NCBI GenBank assembly: GCA_964019425.1
Contig: OZ025846.1
Location: 62,001-126,000, forward strand
Direction: 5' to 3'
From: Flectonema sp. DT1601
Taxonomy: Eukaryota; Euglenozoa; Diplonemea; Diplonemida; Diplonemidae
DNA: 64,000 nucleotides
Shown here: positions 29,074 to 39,500 of the stretch, one piece after another
Layout of the letters: every line of letters begins with the position of its first letter
Position numbering within the stretch: position 1 is the first letter of the stretch
Program-made: the position numbers and the translations under genes
Notes under the pieces: generated by a model
Told to the model about the DNA's origin: nothing
The model's database searches: none
Seen by the model: only the letters and a program-made list of their open reading frames with translations

Positions 29074-31955
29074 TTACAACTCTTTGCCTTCTTCGCTCTT
29101 TGGAGCTTCCTCGTTGGTTTCAGCATCGCCCTTGGCTTCGGTCTCGTCTTTTGATGCTTCCTCAGCCTTGTCTTCGTCTTCAGCTTTCTTGGCCTCTGCT
29201 TCGGCAGCAGCCTTGGCATCAGATTCCTTTTGTTTTGCCTCGTTTTCCTTGGCAGTTTTCTTGTCTGTTACAACTGCTACGGCAGATTCCAACTTTTCTT
29301 TCATCTCCAAGAAGGATTCCTTTTTAGTGCTGTCGTCAGAACCTTCTCCGTATTCAATCCATTCTGATACCTCTTCGACAACGGCACTGATAGCTTCACG
29401 GTCTGCTTCGGTAATGAATTCCTGCATGTCCTCGTTATCTAATACAGTCTGTTTATTGAATTAGTGTGTTTGTTGTATTATTAATATGTTTAACTTTTAT
29501 AAATTAATACCTCGAATTTGACTGAGTAGATGTAAGCCTCCAACTCGTTCTTGATGGCTGAGACTTCTCTCTTTTGGTCTTCAATTCTGTATTTTGTGGT
29601 TTTTATTTTTTTCATTATAAAGAACACATCATTAAGAAAGAATTCAAAAAACATACGCCTGTAGACGGCCCAACAGTTCTTTAGCGTGTTGGAAGTCATA
29701 CTCTTGAAGGGAGAGTGGGTGAGTTTCGGTTGCCTTCTGTCCAACTTGCTTTCTGTGCTTTTTGATGCTTAGCTTTTGGACGATCTTGTACTGTGGTTTC
29801 TTTTCTTCTTCCTTCTTTTCCTCAGTCTCTCCCTCCTTGGTTTCTTCGCCTTCCTTGGCAGCTTCTTCACCTTCCTTTGGTTTTTCTTCACTTTCCTTTG
29901 GCTTTTCTTCCTCAGAAGCCTTCTCTTCTTCTTTTGGCTTCTCTTCCTCTTTCTTTTCTTCTTCGCCTTCCTTCTTTGGTTCCTCGTCTCCCTCCTTCTT
30001 TTCTTCATCACCTTCCTTCTTCTCACCTTCAGGAGTAATTTCAGTTACGTTTACTTTAGGTTCCTTAATTTTAACTGTTTTTGGTGTTGTGTTGATTATG
30101 TTCCTCGAGAGAGGTTTGTGTGATTTGAAAAAAAAAATTAATCCAAACTTTTCTTGTCAACGAGTGTGTGCTCATCGTACTTTACAGTGGCTCCCTCAAC
30201 GTTAACGATACCGTCACTTCCGAGTTTTACCTGTTTTTTTTAATTAAAATATTATTTATCATCGTCTCTAGAGTGACACAGAAGCAATATACACTACATA
30301 CGTAAAGCTGAACAGAATGAGTGCTGGACTCATTCTTGTCTTCCTTGTTGAAGTTCATTCCGTCAAGTGTTGGAGCAATTTCCTAATTTTTTTTTTTTTT
30401 TTTGTGTGTGTGTTTTATTATTTAGGTTTGACGACAATGATGGAAAAAAAATAGTTCAAAATCAATAAAATACCTCAATAGTGTAAGTCTTGTAAAGCTC
30501 TTCCTTATCTCCAATAGAAGTGTAGAGTTCAATATCGAAATCAGTTGTTCTCGATACGGTGATTGACTTCTTAACGTTTGTTGGTGAGTTCATGAACAGC
30601 GGTCTCATCTTTGGAGCTTTTTGAGAATCTGGTAGCTGACTCAGTTTAAAAGTTACATTGTAAGGAAGCTTGTCAGTAATAGCAAAACCTTTTGTACGGA
30701 AAGTTCCTGAGAGGGAAGCAGCTCTGAAAGTTGCTCCGAGAGCCATGCATTCGTCACCGTTGAGAGTCTTGTCAAGCTGACGACCATTCAGTATGTCTGA
30801 CATTTCATTTTGAAGTCGAGGGATTCTGACACCACCTCCAATAATCTCAACAGCTGATAGATCATCGACAGTTAGGTTTGCTCTCTCCATTACTTGTTTA
30901 AGTAATGGAGTCGCTCTTGAGAACAATTCGTGGCAGACCTCATCCAACTTCTCTCTTACAAAAGTGTAGTCAAAACGCTTTCCATCAATAAGTTCTTCAA
31001 TTGCTACCGGAGCAGCCTTGTTTGCTGATAACATTTCTTTTGCTTTGTTGGCGGCTTTCATGAGGACAGTAACTGCCTTCAATGATGCTTTATCCTTTGA
31101 TGCCATGACATCAATACCTGTCTTCTCTTTGAAGACTGATGCAAAGTGATTAGCAATCTGTGCGTCCATTGCTCTACCACCAAGGGTTTCATCGCTAATG
31201 ATTGCGAGGGTTTCGAGTTTTCCAAGTTCTGATCCCTTCTTTGGGGATTCATCAGCTGGGTGGTATCTGAAGGCACCAACTTCAGTCTGTGATGATCCCA
31301 TGTCGTAGATGACAACGTTTGTTGTCTTGTTTCCAAAACCTCTTCTCTGAACTCCGTAGTGAAGAGCAGCAGCCTGAGTGTTTGACATCAATCCCAAGAC
31401 TGGTAGCCCAGTTAGATTACCCGCCTGGACTATCGCTTGTCTCTGTCTCTGATCAAAGAAGTGAGGAACTGTAACAACAGCTCCAAGAACAGATAATTCT
31501 AAATGAGTATCAGCCTGTCCTTTGATGTACGAAAAGATTTGAGCCAAGAGTTCCTCAGAACTAAAATCTTGAACAGGATCACTGTGAGAGATGGCGATGG
31601 TTGATCTGTTTTCATTCTGAATTAGATCATAAAATAGATTCCATCCGTCTACGAATTCCTTTTTAAAACTTTCATCACTCCAACTCTTACCCGCAAGTCT
31701 GTTCACAAAAGTATACATTTGATTTGGGAATCTCGGCGCTAAGTTGTGCGCATCTTCTCCTAAGAAACGATCATCACCTCTGTACCCGATGTAGTTGTTC
31801 GACTTTCTCTTACTCTGCTCGTTTAGTACAACATCAATGTTACTTCCCGGCTTCACTCCAGCAACCTTTATGAATTCAGACCCAAAGTCAACACCTATGA
31901 CCTGACCACTTGTACACCCAGCGAGCAGCAGTAATGCTGCGGAATATAATTTCAT
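29074..31955 (-). CDS. HYOU1: ER lumenal Hsp110/Grp170 chaperone (six exons)
   Basis: Exons 30474-31955, 30302-30382, 30149-30230, 29657-30074, 29511-29586 and 29074-29448 join in consistent phase to 837 aa. MKLYSAALLLLAGCTSG is a signal peptide. The ATPase domain begins VIGVDFGSEFIKVAGVKPG and includes VIYDMGSSQTEVGAF and VEIIGGGVRIPRLQ. The substrate domain is split by an acidic/lysine-rich loop (exon 4, repeated GEEKKEE-like units), as in Grp170. The C-terminal helical domain ends EEGKEL, an HDEL/KDEL-like retention signal. HYOU1/Lhs1 is the nucleotide-exchange factor for BiP and a holdase in the ER. The exon 3 donor (GTTTGG) is chosen by phase and is the least certain junction. A run of 20 A directly precedes the ATG on the coding strand. 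Confidence 0.92.
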
Positions 31956-32526
31956 TTTTTTTTTTTTTTTTTTTTGGGGAGGGAGAGATACTGTTCAGAT
32001 AACATAAATATTGTTGTTAGGAATAATTGATGTGGATCAACTGTTTTTGCACCTGTTGAAAGTTATATTTTGGAATAAATTATTTCACAGATTAGATTCA
32101 ATTTCTCCATCGCACGCAATGATTGAGGACGACTCTATGCTGCTGAAAGCTCCTACAATTTGACTGAGGGGAGTTGTTTCCTTTTTTTCTTGTTTTTTTT
32201 TTTTAAACGTTTCGTTCTATAGTCTTTTACTTTTTTTTTTTTCCCATGCTACCCCCTTCAAGCTTTTTACCTAGTTTTATTTTGCGCTTTGAAGTATGCA
32301 CACACAAAAACTTTTTTTTTTTTTTTTTTTTTTTTTCCTATTTACTTTATAAAAACAACCCATGGCTACAATTCATACAAAAAAAATAAAATAAAAAAAT
32401 CAGCCATGTATGTTGTCTAAATAACATTAAAGATTTGTTCCCTTGTTTTTCTTTTTTTTTTTTTTTTTTTTTTTTGTACCACTCAAACAGAACCCCAGCT
32501 AAAGTACTGCTTGTTTTTTTTTTTGT

Positions 32527-32562
<36 letters not shown>

Positions 32563-32811
32563 TGAGAGAAAAGAAGAAGAAAAAAAAACTCTCGGTGATT
32601 GCAATCGGAAGATAGGAAAGTCGGAGTCAGGGACAAGAGAAAAACAGGAAAATCACTTCTTTATGCAGGAAGACAAAAATAGCAATAGGTTCTTCCATAG
32701 TCGTAAGTGAATTGTTTTTTTTTTTTTTTTTTTTAAAAACGGGGTTAGTTATCAGAGAAACAAACACACATTCATAATGCAACGAGTCGCTGATTTTTAT
32801 AAATTTTTTTT
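31956..32811. other. Intergenic, homopolymer-rich
   Basis: T20 abutting the HYOU1 start, then T22 (32312), T26 (32450), A28 (32531) and T20 (32716). Both-strand ORFs here are poly-Phe or poly-Lys artefacts. Confidence 0.6.
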
Positions 32812-34176
32812 TTATCTCTGTGAGAGGTTGTAGTCATTTACCAATTTGAAAAGCGCAACATTACAAAAAGCACTTGTGAGCAACACGACAATAATTGCCG
32901 ATAATTTAACCAATCCATGAGGGTAGTAAGGGTAATACGCAGCTGAGAAAAATAAAATCCAAGGAACTGCAAACAACAAAGCATGTTTACTGACCAATCT
33001 GAGACGAATGCCATACATCCGTCTGACGATTATGGCAGCACCATGAAACATAAAAAGTGAATAGTAAGACAAGAATAATGTCCAAGCTAGAAGTGGAGGA
33101 GTGATACCTGGGGTAATAAACCGAGCTAGTGCTAAAGATACGAATGATAATCCACATCCAATCACGACTGATCTGCATGAGTTAGCTCCCCAAACAAACC
33201 ACACAGTGTGGTCGTCTATCGCTGATGCTCCATCGAGTCCAGAGATTCTGGCAGCTGGACATGGAACTTTTTGAATTAAGTGTCCGAATAAAAAATGAAC
33301 TGCCGGAGACAGTATGACTAAAGCCATTTGAATTGGGTAATTATACACAGTGTCAATCTCATTACGATATTTCAACCACAACCAATGCATGTCCATTAGA
33401 GGATAACACCACCACCACCATGGTTTTCCAAATGTTGCAATCGGGTATGTCATAGTTACGATATCTTCACCTTTTCCCCAAGGACCACCCCATGACATCT
33501 TTTCATAGTAATAAATATGATGCATGTTGTATGGAACTGGAAGTCTGTTCATTTCGTCGTTCGATGCGGGAAGTTCTTTAGTCCATTCCTTAGCAGCGTT
33601 GAATCCTTTGAAATAACTATTTATGAATCCTTGATCAGCCCCGTCAAAAGATTTCAAAGAATTTAATTTTTGAATTAAATCATCATAAACTGTTTGATTT
33701 GGTTGCACAATTAGTATAGCCGTGTGGAAATTTATCGGATTGAAAAAAACAGCACAAAATTTCCCGCATCTAAATAAGAAATCAGCTTGCTGTAATACAA
33801 TAACGTCGGCGTCTAAAAAGATAACACGTTCATATTGAGTAAGGCTCCATATTTTTAATTTGTTTAGAGAGAATGCGAATCTTTGAAGGGTTTCAGTCCA
33901 GGGAGAGTCAATATTGTCGACGGGTTTCACAACAACACCATCGTCTTCGAAACCTTTTATGTATCGAGTACGTGTTCCTTTTGCTGTTAAAACAACCCTG
34001 TCAGCTACAGTATTGGTGTCTTTTATACTTTGCATTAGTACTCGGGCTGCTAACCAATATTCTTCATCGTTCTTACCACACTCATAGTAAATCGTAGCCC
34101 ATGCGAAACGAGCTGACTCCACTTGAGTCAATGCTGAGAGGAGGAACAGAACTACGAACAAAGACGATAATCGCAT
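32812..34176 (-). CDS. GT8 glycogenin-like glycosyltransferase with C-terminal membrane helices
   Basis: I start at the ATG at 34176 (MRLSSLFVVLFLLSALTQVES, a clean signal peptide); the longer upstream frame is poly-Lys from a T-run. 454 aa. The GT8 fold shows FAWATIYYECGKNDEEYWLAA, the metal-binding DxD in VIFLDADVIVLQ (~121), FNTAI-like NFHTAILIVQPN and the GADQGFINSYF motif. After ~300 come four or five membrane segments (MALVILSPAVHFLFG, VVIGCGLSFVSLALARFI, LLAWTLFLSYYSLFMF, FAVPWILFFSAAYY, IIVVLLTSAFCNVALF). The arrangement resembles plant PGSIP6/IPUT1, which adds glucuronic acid to inositol phosphorylceramide in the Golgi, rather than soluble glycogenin. The donor sugar is an inference from architecture. 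Confidence 0.85.
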   Translation of the reverse strand: MRLSSLFVVLFLLSALTQVESARFAWATIYYECGKNDEEYWLAARVLMQSIKDTNTVADRVVLTAKGTRTRYIKGFEDDGVVVKPVDNIDSPWTETLQRFAFSLNKLKIWSLTQYERVIFLDADVIVLQQADFLFRCGKFCAVFFNPINFHTAILIVQPNQTVYDDLIQKLNSLKSFDGADQGFINSYFKGFNAAKEWTKELPASNDEMNRLPVPYNMHHIYYYEKMSWGGPWGKGEDIVTMTYPIATFGKPWWWWCYPLMDMHWLWLKYRNEIDTVYNYPIQMALVILSPAVHFLFGHLIQKVPCPAARISGLDGASAIDDHTVWFVWGANSCRSVVIGCGLSFVSLALARFITPGITPPLLAWTLFLSYYSLFMFHGAAIIVRRMYGIRLRLVSKHALLFAVPWILFFSAAYYPYYPHGLVKLSAIIVVLLTSAFCNVALFKLVNDYNLSQR

Positions 34177-34411
34177 GTTTTCTTTTTTTTTTTTTTTTTT
34201 TTTTTTTTTTCTTTTTGTGTTCCCCCCCTTTTTCTTTTTCTCACTGAGTTGAAATAAAAAATAAAAATAAAAATAAAAAAGAATATTAAAACATCCCAAT
34301 TGTTTATATTAACGTCCGGAGTTCTCCGAATTTGCTGACTCTGGAAAGAGATCAGCAGAGTGATGAAGAAATCAAATTGTTTTTGACACGTCGTATCAAA
34401 ACGTCACTCCA

Positions 34412-36646
34412 CTAGGGTAATAGGTGTGCAAGAGGTGCTCGCTTTCCGATACCAACGGTGGTAGTTTTTCGCCTTCGATCAGCTGATTGATTTTTAACCT
34501 TTTTAACCCCGACCGTGAGGTCTGGTGATTGACCTTCTTCTGTACTCAAAGTAGACAACGAGAACATTGATATCATCTTAGAATCTCGTAGTGACATAAC
34601 ATGAGGACGGTCTTGCAATGCAAACGGAGTAGAATTCTGTCGAGGGACATACGACTTCCTAATTCGATTGACAGCACGTTTGAGCATCGAAGAAGAAACA
34701 CATGTAGATGGTAACTCATTGACACATATCTTTGATCTTTTTATTAGTGAAGGAGTCGACATTAATTGTTTTGTAATCTCCTTCCACATGTTCTCTCGGT
34801 CTCTAAGAAGTTTTTTTCGTAATTTTCGCAATCTAATTCCACAAGACTTGCTGTGCATATCTAAACTGTGAGGATACAGCTTTAATATGTTTACTCTTCG
34901 TATCGCAAGTACGCAGGCATTCCAAAGTAATCGTGATGATTTCCGAGTGAATCTGCCTGCTGTTTGGATGCAAATTCGAAGAATTTTTTGCTCAAAAGCG
35001 GTATTACGACCCCAAAGTAAAATTAAAACCTGATCAAAAGTAGTTGTGATGTCATAGTTAGTAATGATATTGTCTTTACGTAAAGTCGACGATTCTATTA
35101 ATAAAGTGTTTAGCGTCTCTGGTGGTCGGGTTGTTGCTATCGTTTGATTTTCACAATTAATTCCAACTAATAATTTAGAAATCTGCTTAATAACATCCTG
35201 TGAGTGGCTGATCAATGGAGGCACAGCTTCACTGATAGCCCGTCTTCGGTATCGCATTGCTGATTCCCATGTTCGTATCAAAAGAGTTAGTTCACTACTC
35301 CAAAGTCGAAGACAAGATCGATCTGCTTGAGTTATGTTTCGTTTATCAAAGAAACCGGCACTGATTGCTGGTAGAATAGCATTACTGTGATTGTCACCAT
35401 GCCACTGGTCAAGTGCATTACAGAAAGTAGATATAACACGGCTGACTATGACGGGGACAGTCTGAGTGATTCTTAAGTTTTCTGCTGACCAATTAGAAGA
35501 AATAGTTCCGTCATTTGATAGCAAACTGTAAGTTGTAGGTCCTGACTTGTTGAGAATAGTACCGTTTGGTTTCCATCCAGAAGTAGTTTTGTAAGAAACT
35601 TGTGATCCCTGTTCATAATCTATGATGTCACTAGTAATAGTTGGCTTGTCTTCCTTGACAGGGACATCAATTGTTGATGTCAGTTTATCAGAAATAACTT
35701 CTTCAGTTTCCTGAGGACCACCTCCAACACATTTATCATCAAATGTTTTTGAACCCACATTTGAAACAACCAGTTCCAACCCGCAGGATTTCGGATCATC
35801 TACAGTCTCTTCCATATGAAGGTCAGGTACTTCTAGTGTACTGCTAAGACACAATACGTTTGGGGTACTGAGTTGAGTCTCAGAATCGATTGATTCATAG
35901 ACAGGTTGTGGTGTGAAAATATTTCTTTGATTCGACGCGTCAACGATACAACCAGCAGACCGAAGACGTCTGAGTACTTTATTTGGGTTTCCCGTTGATT
36001 GCTGTTGTTGGTATTTTGATTTTATAAGTAGCGAAGGTGATGATTGAGATTTATTTCTAATTATCTTTCTCGCAGCATCATTTGTAGATTCTCTACTACT
36101 AGCTAAGGTGATTGCAGCAACTGCTTGATGAGCGTTACATAAAACTTCTTCAACCCACTGAGAACACGTTGGAGTTACAGCTTCACCACTAGTTCGGTTG
36201 CAGTATTCTACGTGTTGAGTGGTACTTATTAGCAGATCTCTCATTGTATTTATACATGTTTGTTTTACTTGTCGATGATTCTTATTGCCAGCAGTGTCTA
36301 AGATGAACTGATCAATCAGGTTTACAACAGCTCTCGTAATTTGAATAATCGCATACACCCATGAGTTGGCACTCTCTTTTACAGATTGGATGGTTGCGGA
36401 GACCAATGACCTGTCTTGTTGAAGTTTTGTTGTTGCTTCTTGTGATTCCTGAAGGCGTTCCTTTGCTTCTTTACTCTTTAAAAGAACTTCCTCTACCACC
36501 ATGGCTTTTGATTGGAGTCTTGCTCGTAGTCGTTTTTCATCAGCGAGTTCCGATTTGAATTTTGATATCAACTGGTGCTGGTTTTCAACTTCTTTTTCTG
36601 CTATTCTGAGTCTGTTTTCCAACGTTAAAATAGACAGCGATACCAT
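34412..36646 (-). CDS. Coiled-coil protein of unknown function, 744 aa
   Basis: I start at the ATG at 36646 (MVSLSILTLENRLRIAEKEV); the longer frame upstream is poly-Lys and hydrophobic noise. Residues 1-85 form a coiled coil (AEKEVENQHQLISKFKSE, KSKEAKERLQESQEAT). A Ser/Thr-rich middle follows. Around residues 345-395 a short block reads GSQVSYKTTSGWKPNGTI... KSGPTTYSLLSNDGT, the spacing of a small SH3-like barrel. The C-terminal half is helical and Arg/Lys-rich (AGRFTRKSSRLLWNACVLAI). No named family is recognised. Its coding character is good throughout. It may be a cytoskeletal or ciliary protein, but that is only a guess from the coiled coil. Confidence 0.7.
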   Translation of the reverse strand: MVSLSILTLENRLRIAEKEVENQHQLISKFKSELADEKRLRARLQSKAMVVEEVLLKSKEAKERLQESQEATTKLQQDRSLVSATIQSVKESANSWVYAIIQITRAVVNLIDQFILDTAGNKNHRQVKQTCINTMRDLLISTTQHVEYCNRTSGEAVTPTCSQWVEEVLCNAHQAVAAITLASSRESTNDAARKIIRNKSQSSPSLLIKSKYQQQQSTGNPNKVLRRLRSAGCIVDASNQRNIFTPQPVYESIDSETQLSTPNVLCLSSTLEVPDLHMEETVDDPKSCGLELVVSNVGSKTFDDKCVGGGPQETEEVISDKLTSTIDVPVKEDKPTITSDIIDYEQGSQVSYKTTSGWKPNGTILNKSGPTTYSLLSNDGTISSNWSAENLRITQTVPVIVSRVISTFCNALDQWHGDNHSNAILPAISAGFFDKRNITQADRSCLRLWSSELTLLIRTWESAMRYRRRAISEAVPPLISHSQDVIKQISKLLVGINCENQTIATTRPPETLNTLLIESSTLRKDNIITNYDITTTFDQVLILLWGRNTAFEQKILRICIQTAGRFTRKSSRLLWNACVLAIRRVNILKLYPHSLDMHSKSCGIRLRKLRKKLLRDRENMWKEITKQLMSTPSLIKRSKICVNELPSTCVSSSMLKRAVNRIRKSYVPRQNSTPFALQDRPHVMSLRDSKMISMFSLSTLSTEEGQSPDLTVGVKKVKNQSADRRRKTTTVGIGKRAPLAHLLP

Positions 36647-36834
36647 TTTTGAATTTTTAATTTCATTTGCGGAAGAAGGGTTTTTTTTTTTATCACCACA
36701 TCTTCTAACCTGGTTTTTTTTTAAAAAAATATTACAGATAAAAAAAATTAGTTTGAAAATTCTTCCTGTTTTGCTTAATTCGTACAAAAGTTCAATGTTG
36801 AAAAAACATGTATTTTGGCCACCGATGATAAAAT

Positions 36835-36868
<34 letters not shown>

Positions 36869-36989
36869 TGTTCCAATGTATTCACTAGGCTTAATTAACG
36901 TAGATAGACAACACGTTAATATATATTTTTTTGCAATAAGTCCTCTCAAGAAAATAATAATAATAATAATAAACCAAGTGTGTTTGCCC

Positions 36990-37961
36990 TCACAGGTTAA
37001 AATATGAACTAATGTCGATCATTTCTTTATTTGAAGTTTGGCAAAGTTGCTGTCCTTGACACCTTCCCCCCTTTTGCTTAACTCTAGATATAAATTTCTT
37101 TCTCGAATCTTCCGCTAATGTATTTGCTTTTCCAAGCTCAAGAAAGTGACCTCCGACAGTTGTTACTTTTGTAAGCTGAAATATATCAAAATATTGAATA
37201 CTCGAACAACCATAGAGAAAGAAATCACCGATAGAAGAAACATCACTGAGAGGTGATAGGTTAACTTCCTTAAGACCAGCACAACGAAATAAAAAACCTT
37301 TTCCCAAAACCACTACTTTCGATAAAGGCACCAAATCAATAGAAGTCAGGGCCGTACACCCTCCTAAAAACCAATTACCAACTGTTGTTATATTTGAGAG
37401 AGCAGATAAGTCAATACTCTGCAACGCAGGACATCTGTTTAAAAAAGAATACCCGATTCTGGTTATGCTACACAACGGAGCTAAATCCAATGTTTGCATT
37501 TCAGTACATCCAACAAGGAAGTCATCACCTATTTGTTGAACACAAGCAGTGTTTATAAACGACACATGTTTGATAGATGATGGAAGAAGGTCTTCTCCAG
37601 TTATTAATGTACCCAATTCTGTACACATTGAAGAAGCGTCGAGGTAGCATCTTTGATGTGGATTTGATTGGTAATATAATTCTATTTTTGCTCTTCCTTC
37701 TTTATCAAGAAGCTCTGCTCTGCCGATTACATTTTCTCTTTTCATGACAACGAGCTCTCCATCGTGTTGAAGAATTCCGTGTGAGAGTATTCTCGTTCCG
37801 ACTGGTAACAACTTACCACTGTAAACTAATCCAATCCTTCCAGCATCTACAGGCCATTCTTCCGAGACTGCTAATATTACATCGTCAACTAACGATTCTG
37901 GTTGTGCAACAAAACAAACATCACTTAGAGTTGTATGCGGAAACACAATTATTAAGTTCAT
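36990..37961 (-). CDS. Ubiquitin-like domain + BspA-type LRR protein, intact paralogue
   Basis: 323 aa. Residues 1-75 (MNLIIVFPHTTLSDVCFVAQ...) align in length and hydrophobic pattern with the N-terminus of the gene at 21237-23108: SLVDDVILAVSEEW against SLVKDALQVAADEW, and GTRILSHGI against GSRLVSYGV. Both look ubiquitin-like. A middle segment (~75-135) is shared in character, then five or six LRRs of 24-25 residues (LQSIDLSALSNITTVGNWFL) that are much more diverged from each other than those of the larger paralogue. There is no signal peptide or membrane helix. The gene looks whole. Function is unknown; a scaffold linking LRR binding to ubiquitin-type recognition is an inference. Confidence 0.85.
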   Translation of the reverse strand: MNLIIVFPHTTLSDVCFVAQPESLVDDVILAVSEEWPVDAGRIGLVYSGKLLPVGTRILSHGILQHDGELVVMKRENVIGRAELLDKEGRAKIELYYQSNPHQRCYLDASSMCTELGTLITGEDLLPSSIKHVSFINTACVQQIGDDFLVGCTEMQTLDLAPLCSITRIGYSFLNRCPALQSIDLSALSNITTVGNWFLGGCTALTSIDLVPLSKVVVLGKGFLFRCAGLKEVNLSPLSDVSSIGDFFLYGCSSIQYFDIFQLTKVTTVGGHFLELGKANTLAEDSRKKFISRVKQKGGRCQGQQLCQTSNKEMIDISSYFNL

Positions 37962-38574
37962 CTATTGCTTTGTAGCTGTGTGATGATTGGGGAGATAAAA
38001 TTAAAATAACGGAATAGGTATTTTTTATAATGTTTCACTCAAATTTACGAATGTCTTGAATCCAGGTCGTGTTTCATTTGTTGTTCTATTTTTTTTTTTT
38101 TCTTTTTCTCATTTTCTCTCTCTCTCTCTCTCTTTTTTTTTTTTTTTTAAAGTCTCAAACAATAGGTATCATGTAACTTACCTTTACAACTCACATTACG
38201 TAATATGCAACAGTTTTTCTTTTTTTTAGGTTATAGCCCAAAATACACCAACAGGGACAGTAAAAGCGATTCGGTATTGAAATTCCGAAAGATCTGCAAC
38301 TTACCAATTGGGAGCTCAACGCCTTCTATTCCTTTTTGTTTTTTAAAAAAGAGAAATCAGATGTTGGCTCAGCTTGAAAAATAATAAAACATAAAAAACA
38401 ATCAAAAACCTCCACATATTTTGCATTCCGTCCTTTTTTTTTTCTTTCAGGGAAAAAAAGAAAAAAAAACGAGGCAAAACCAAAGAATGCCAGTGCCTCT
38501 TCAGGTCTTTCTTAATTTCACTTTTGTTTCAACACCAGGGTGTGCAGAATGTGAATAAGAAATAATCACGTGCG

Positions 38575-38598
38575 GCGCAAGACGAATTTGTCTTGCGC
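38575..38598. other. Hairpin, 9-bp stem
   Basis: GCGCAAGAC-GAATTT-GTCTTGCGC. It is GC-rich in an AT-rich desert, but no T-run follows closely enough to call a terminator. Confidence 0.5.
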
Positions 38599-39204
38599 AC
38601 TGACCACACCACCTTCATGAAAATATGTTTAAAACAAAATAAACAATAACTAATATGAAAAAAAAAAAATAAACCCAGTTACACCATGCCACAGGGGTCG
38701 TTACACAGGAAAAATAAAAAAAGAGTAACTCCAATATATGAAACTCAAAAGTTACATAATGTGCAAAAAAAAAAAAAAAAAAAAAACGTGAGGTTTTTAT
38801 TAAAGAAAAGATAATATTCTGTTTTTTTTTTTCTGTTTCAAAAAAAAAAAGTAGCTATAATTTGCTTAGCTTTTTTACGGGTGAAGTTATTCTGAAAAAA
38901 AACAAAAAAAAACGCATCGAAGCCCGACATAAAGCTCTAATCAAGTGCCTTCACAATGATTGAGTCATGCAGCAGTTACAACTGAATTTGCAAAAAATTC
39001 ATTTTTAACCCCGTATAATCGTTCTTTTTTGTTTCTACTTTAATTTAAGTTTTTTTTTTTTTTTTTACAGTTTTTTTTTTTGAGACACCACACAGACATG
39101 AAACTGCTCACAGCTCGTTGACCATTTAATTTTTTTATAGCATAAAAAAAAAGAAAAATAGACATGAGAACCATACGAAAATTCTCATTAGAATAAAAAG
39201 TGAG

Positions 39205-39285
39205 GGGGATTAACTGTTTGATTTTGTACGTAAAATACAAATGTATTGTATCATAAACAACATAAACGATAATTTAATATTAGTT
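39205..39285 (+). repeat. Dispersed repeat also found inside the TIR element
   Basis: GGGGGATTAACTGTTTGATT followed by TTGTACGTAAAATACAA resembles two segments inside the TIR element, at 44098-44140 (GGGGGTTAACTGTTGGATTT, TATACGTAAAATACAA) and 44371-44440 (TTTGATTTGTAAAATACAA). Confidence 0.65.
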
Positions 39286-39426
39286 TTAGATACAGTGACT
39301 GGGTAAAAAAAAGGGGGAGGGAAATTCACGCGAGGCCCGGCACTGGAACGTGACGAGAAAAAGGACTTAAAGATCTCTTTTTTTTTTTTTTTGCATTTAA
39401 CAAGTATTGTAAGAACGAAAAAGAAT

Positions 39427-39500
39427 GTTGGCAGCACACGTAAACCTCCTTTAGCTTTATCAGCTTAAGTCGGTTCACGGTTTCGTGACACAAACAAAAA
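39427..39500 (-). repeat. Inverted dispersed repeat, copy 1
   Basis: The reverse complement of TTGGCAGCACACGTAAACCT with its following CCTTTAGCT recurs at 46852-46881, and CGGTTCACGG also recurs in the neighbouring bases. Confidence 0.7.

Noticed and set aside
29760-30205. Plus-strand Ser/Phe-rich ORFs over HYOU1 exon 4
   Set aside because: They are antisense to Glu/Lys codons of the acidic loop; the minus-strand exon is fixed by homology and splice phase.
34412-36646. Retroelement origin for the coiled-coil protein, from an SH3-like block resembling an integrase C-terminal domain
   Set aside because: No integrase core, RT or protease is nearby, the block is short, and SH3-like folds are widespread.
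38575-38598. Transcription terminator
   Set aside because: The hairpin has no adjacent T-run, and this is nuclear DNA where such terminators are not expected.
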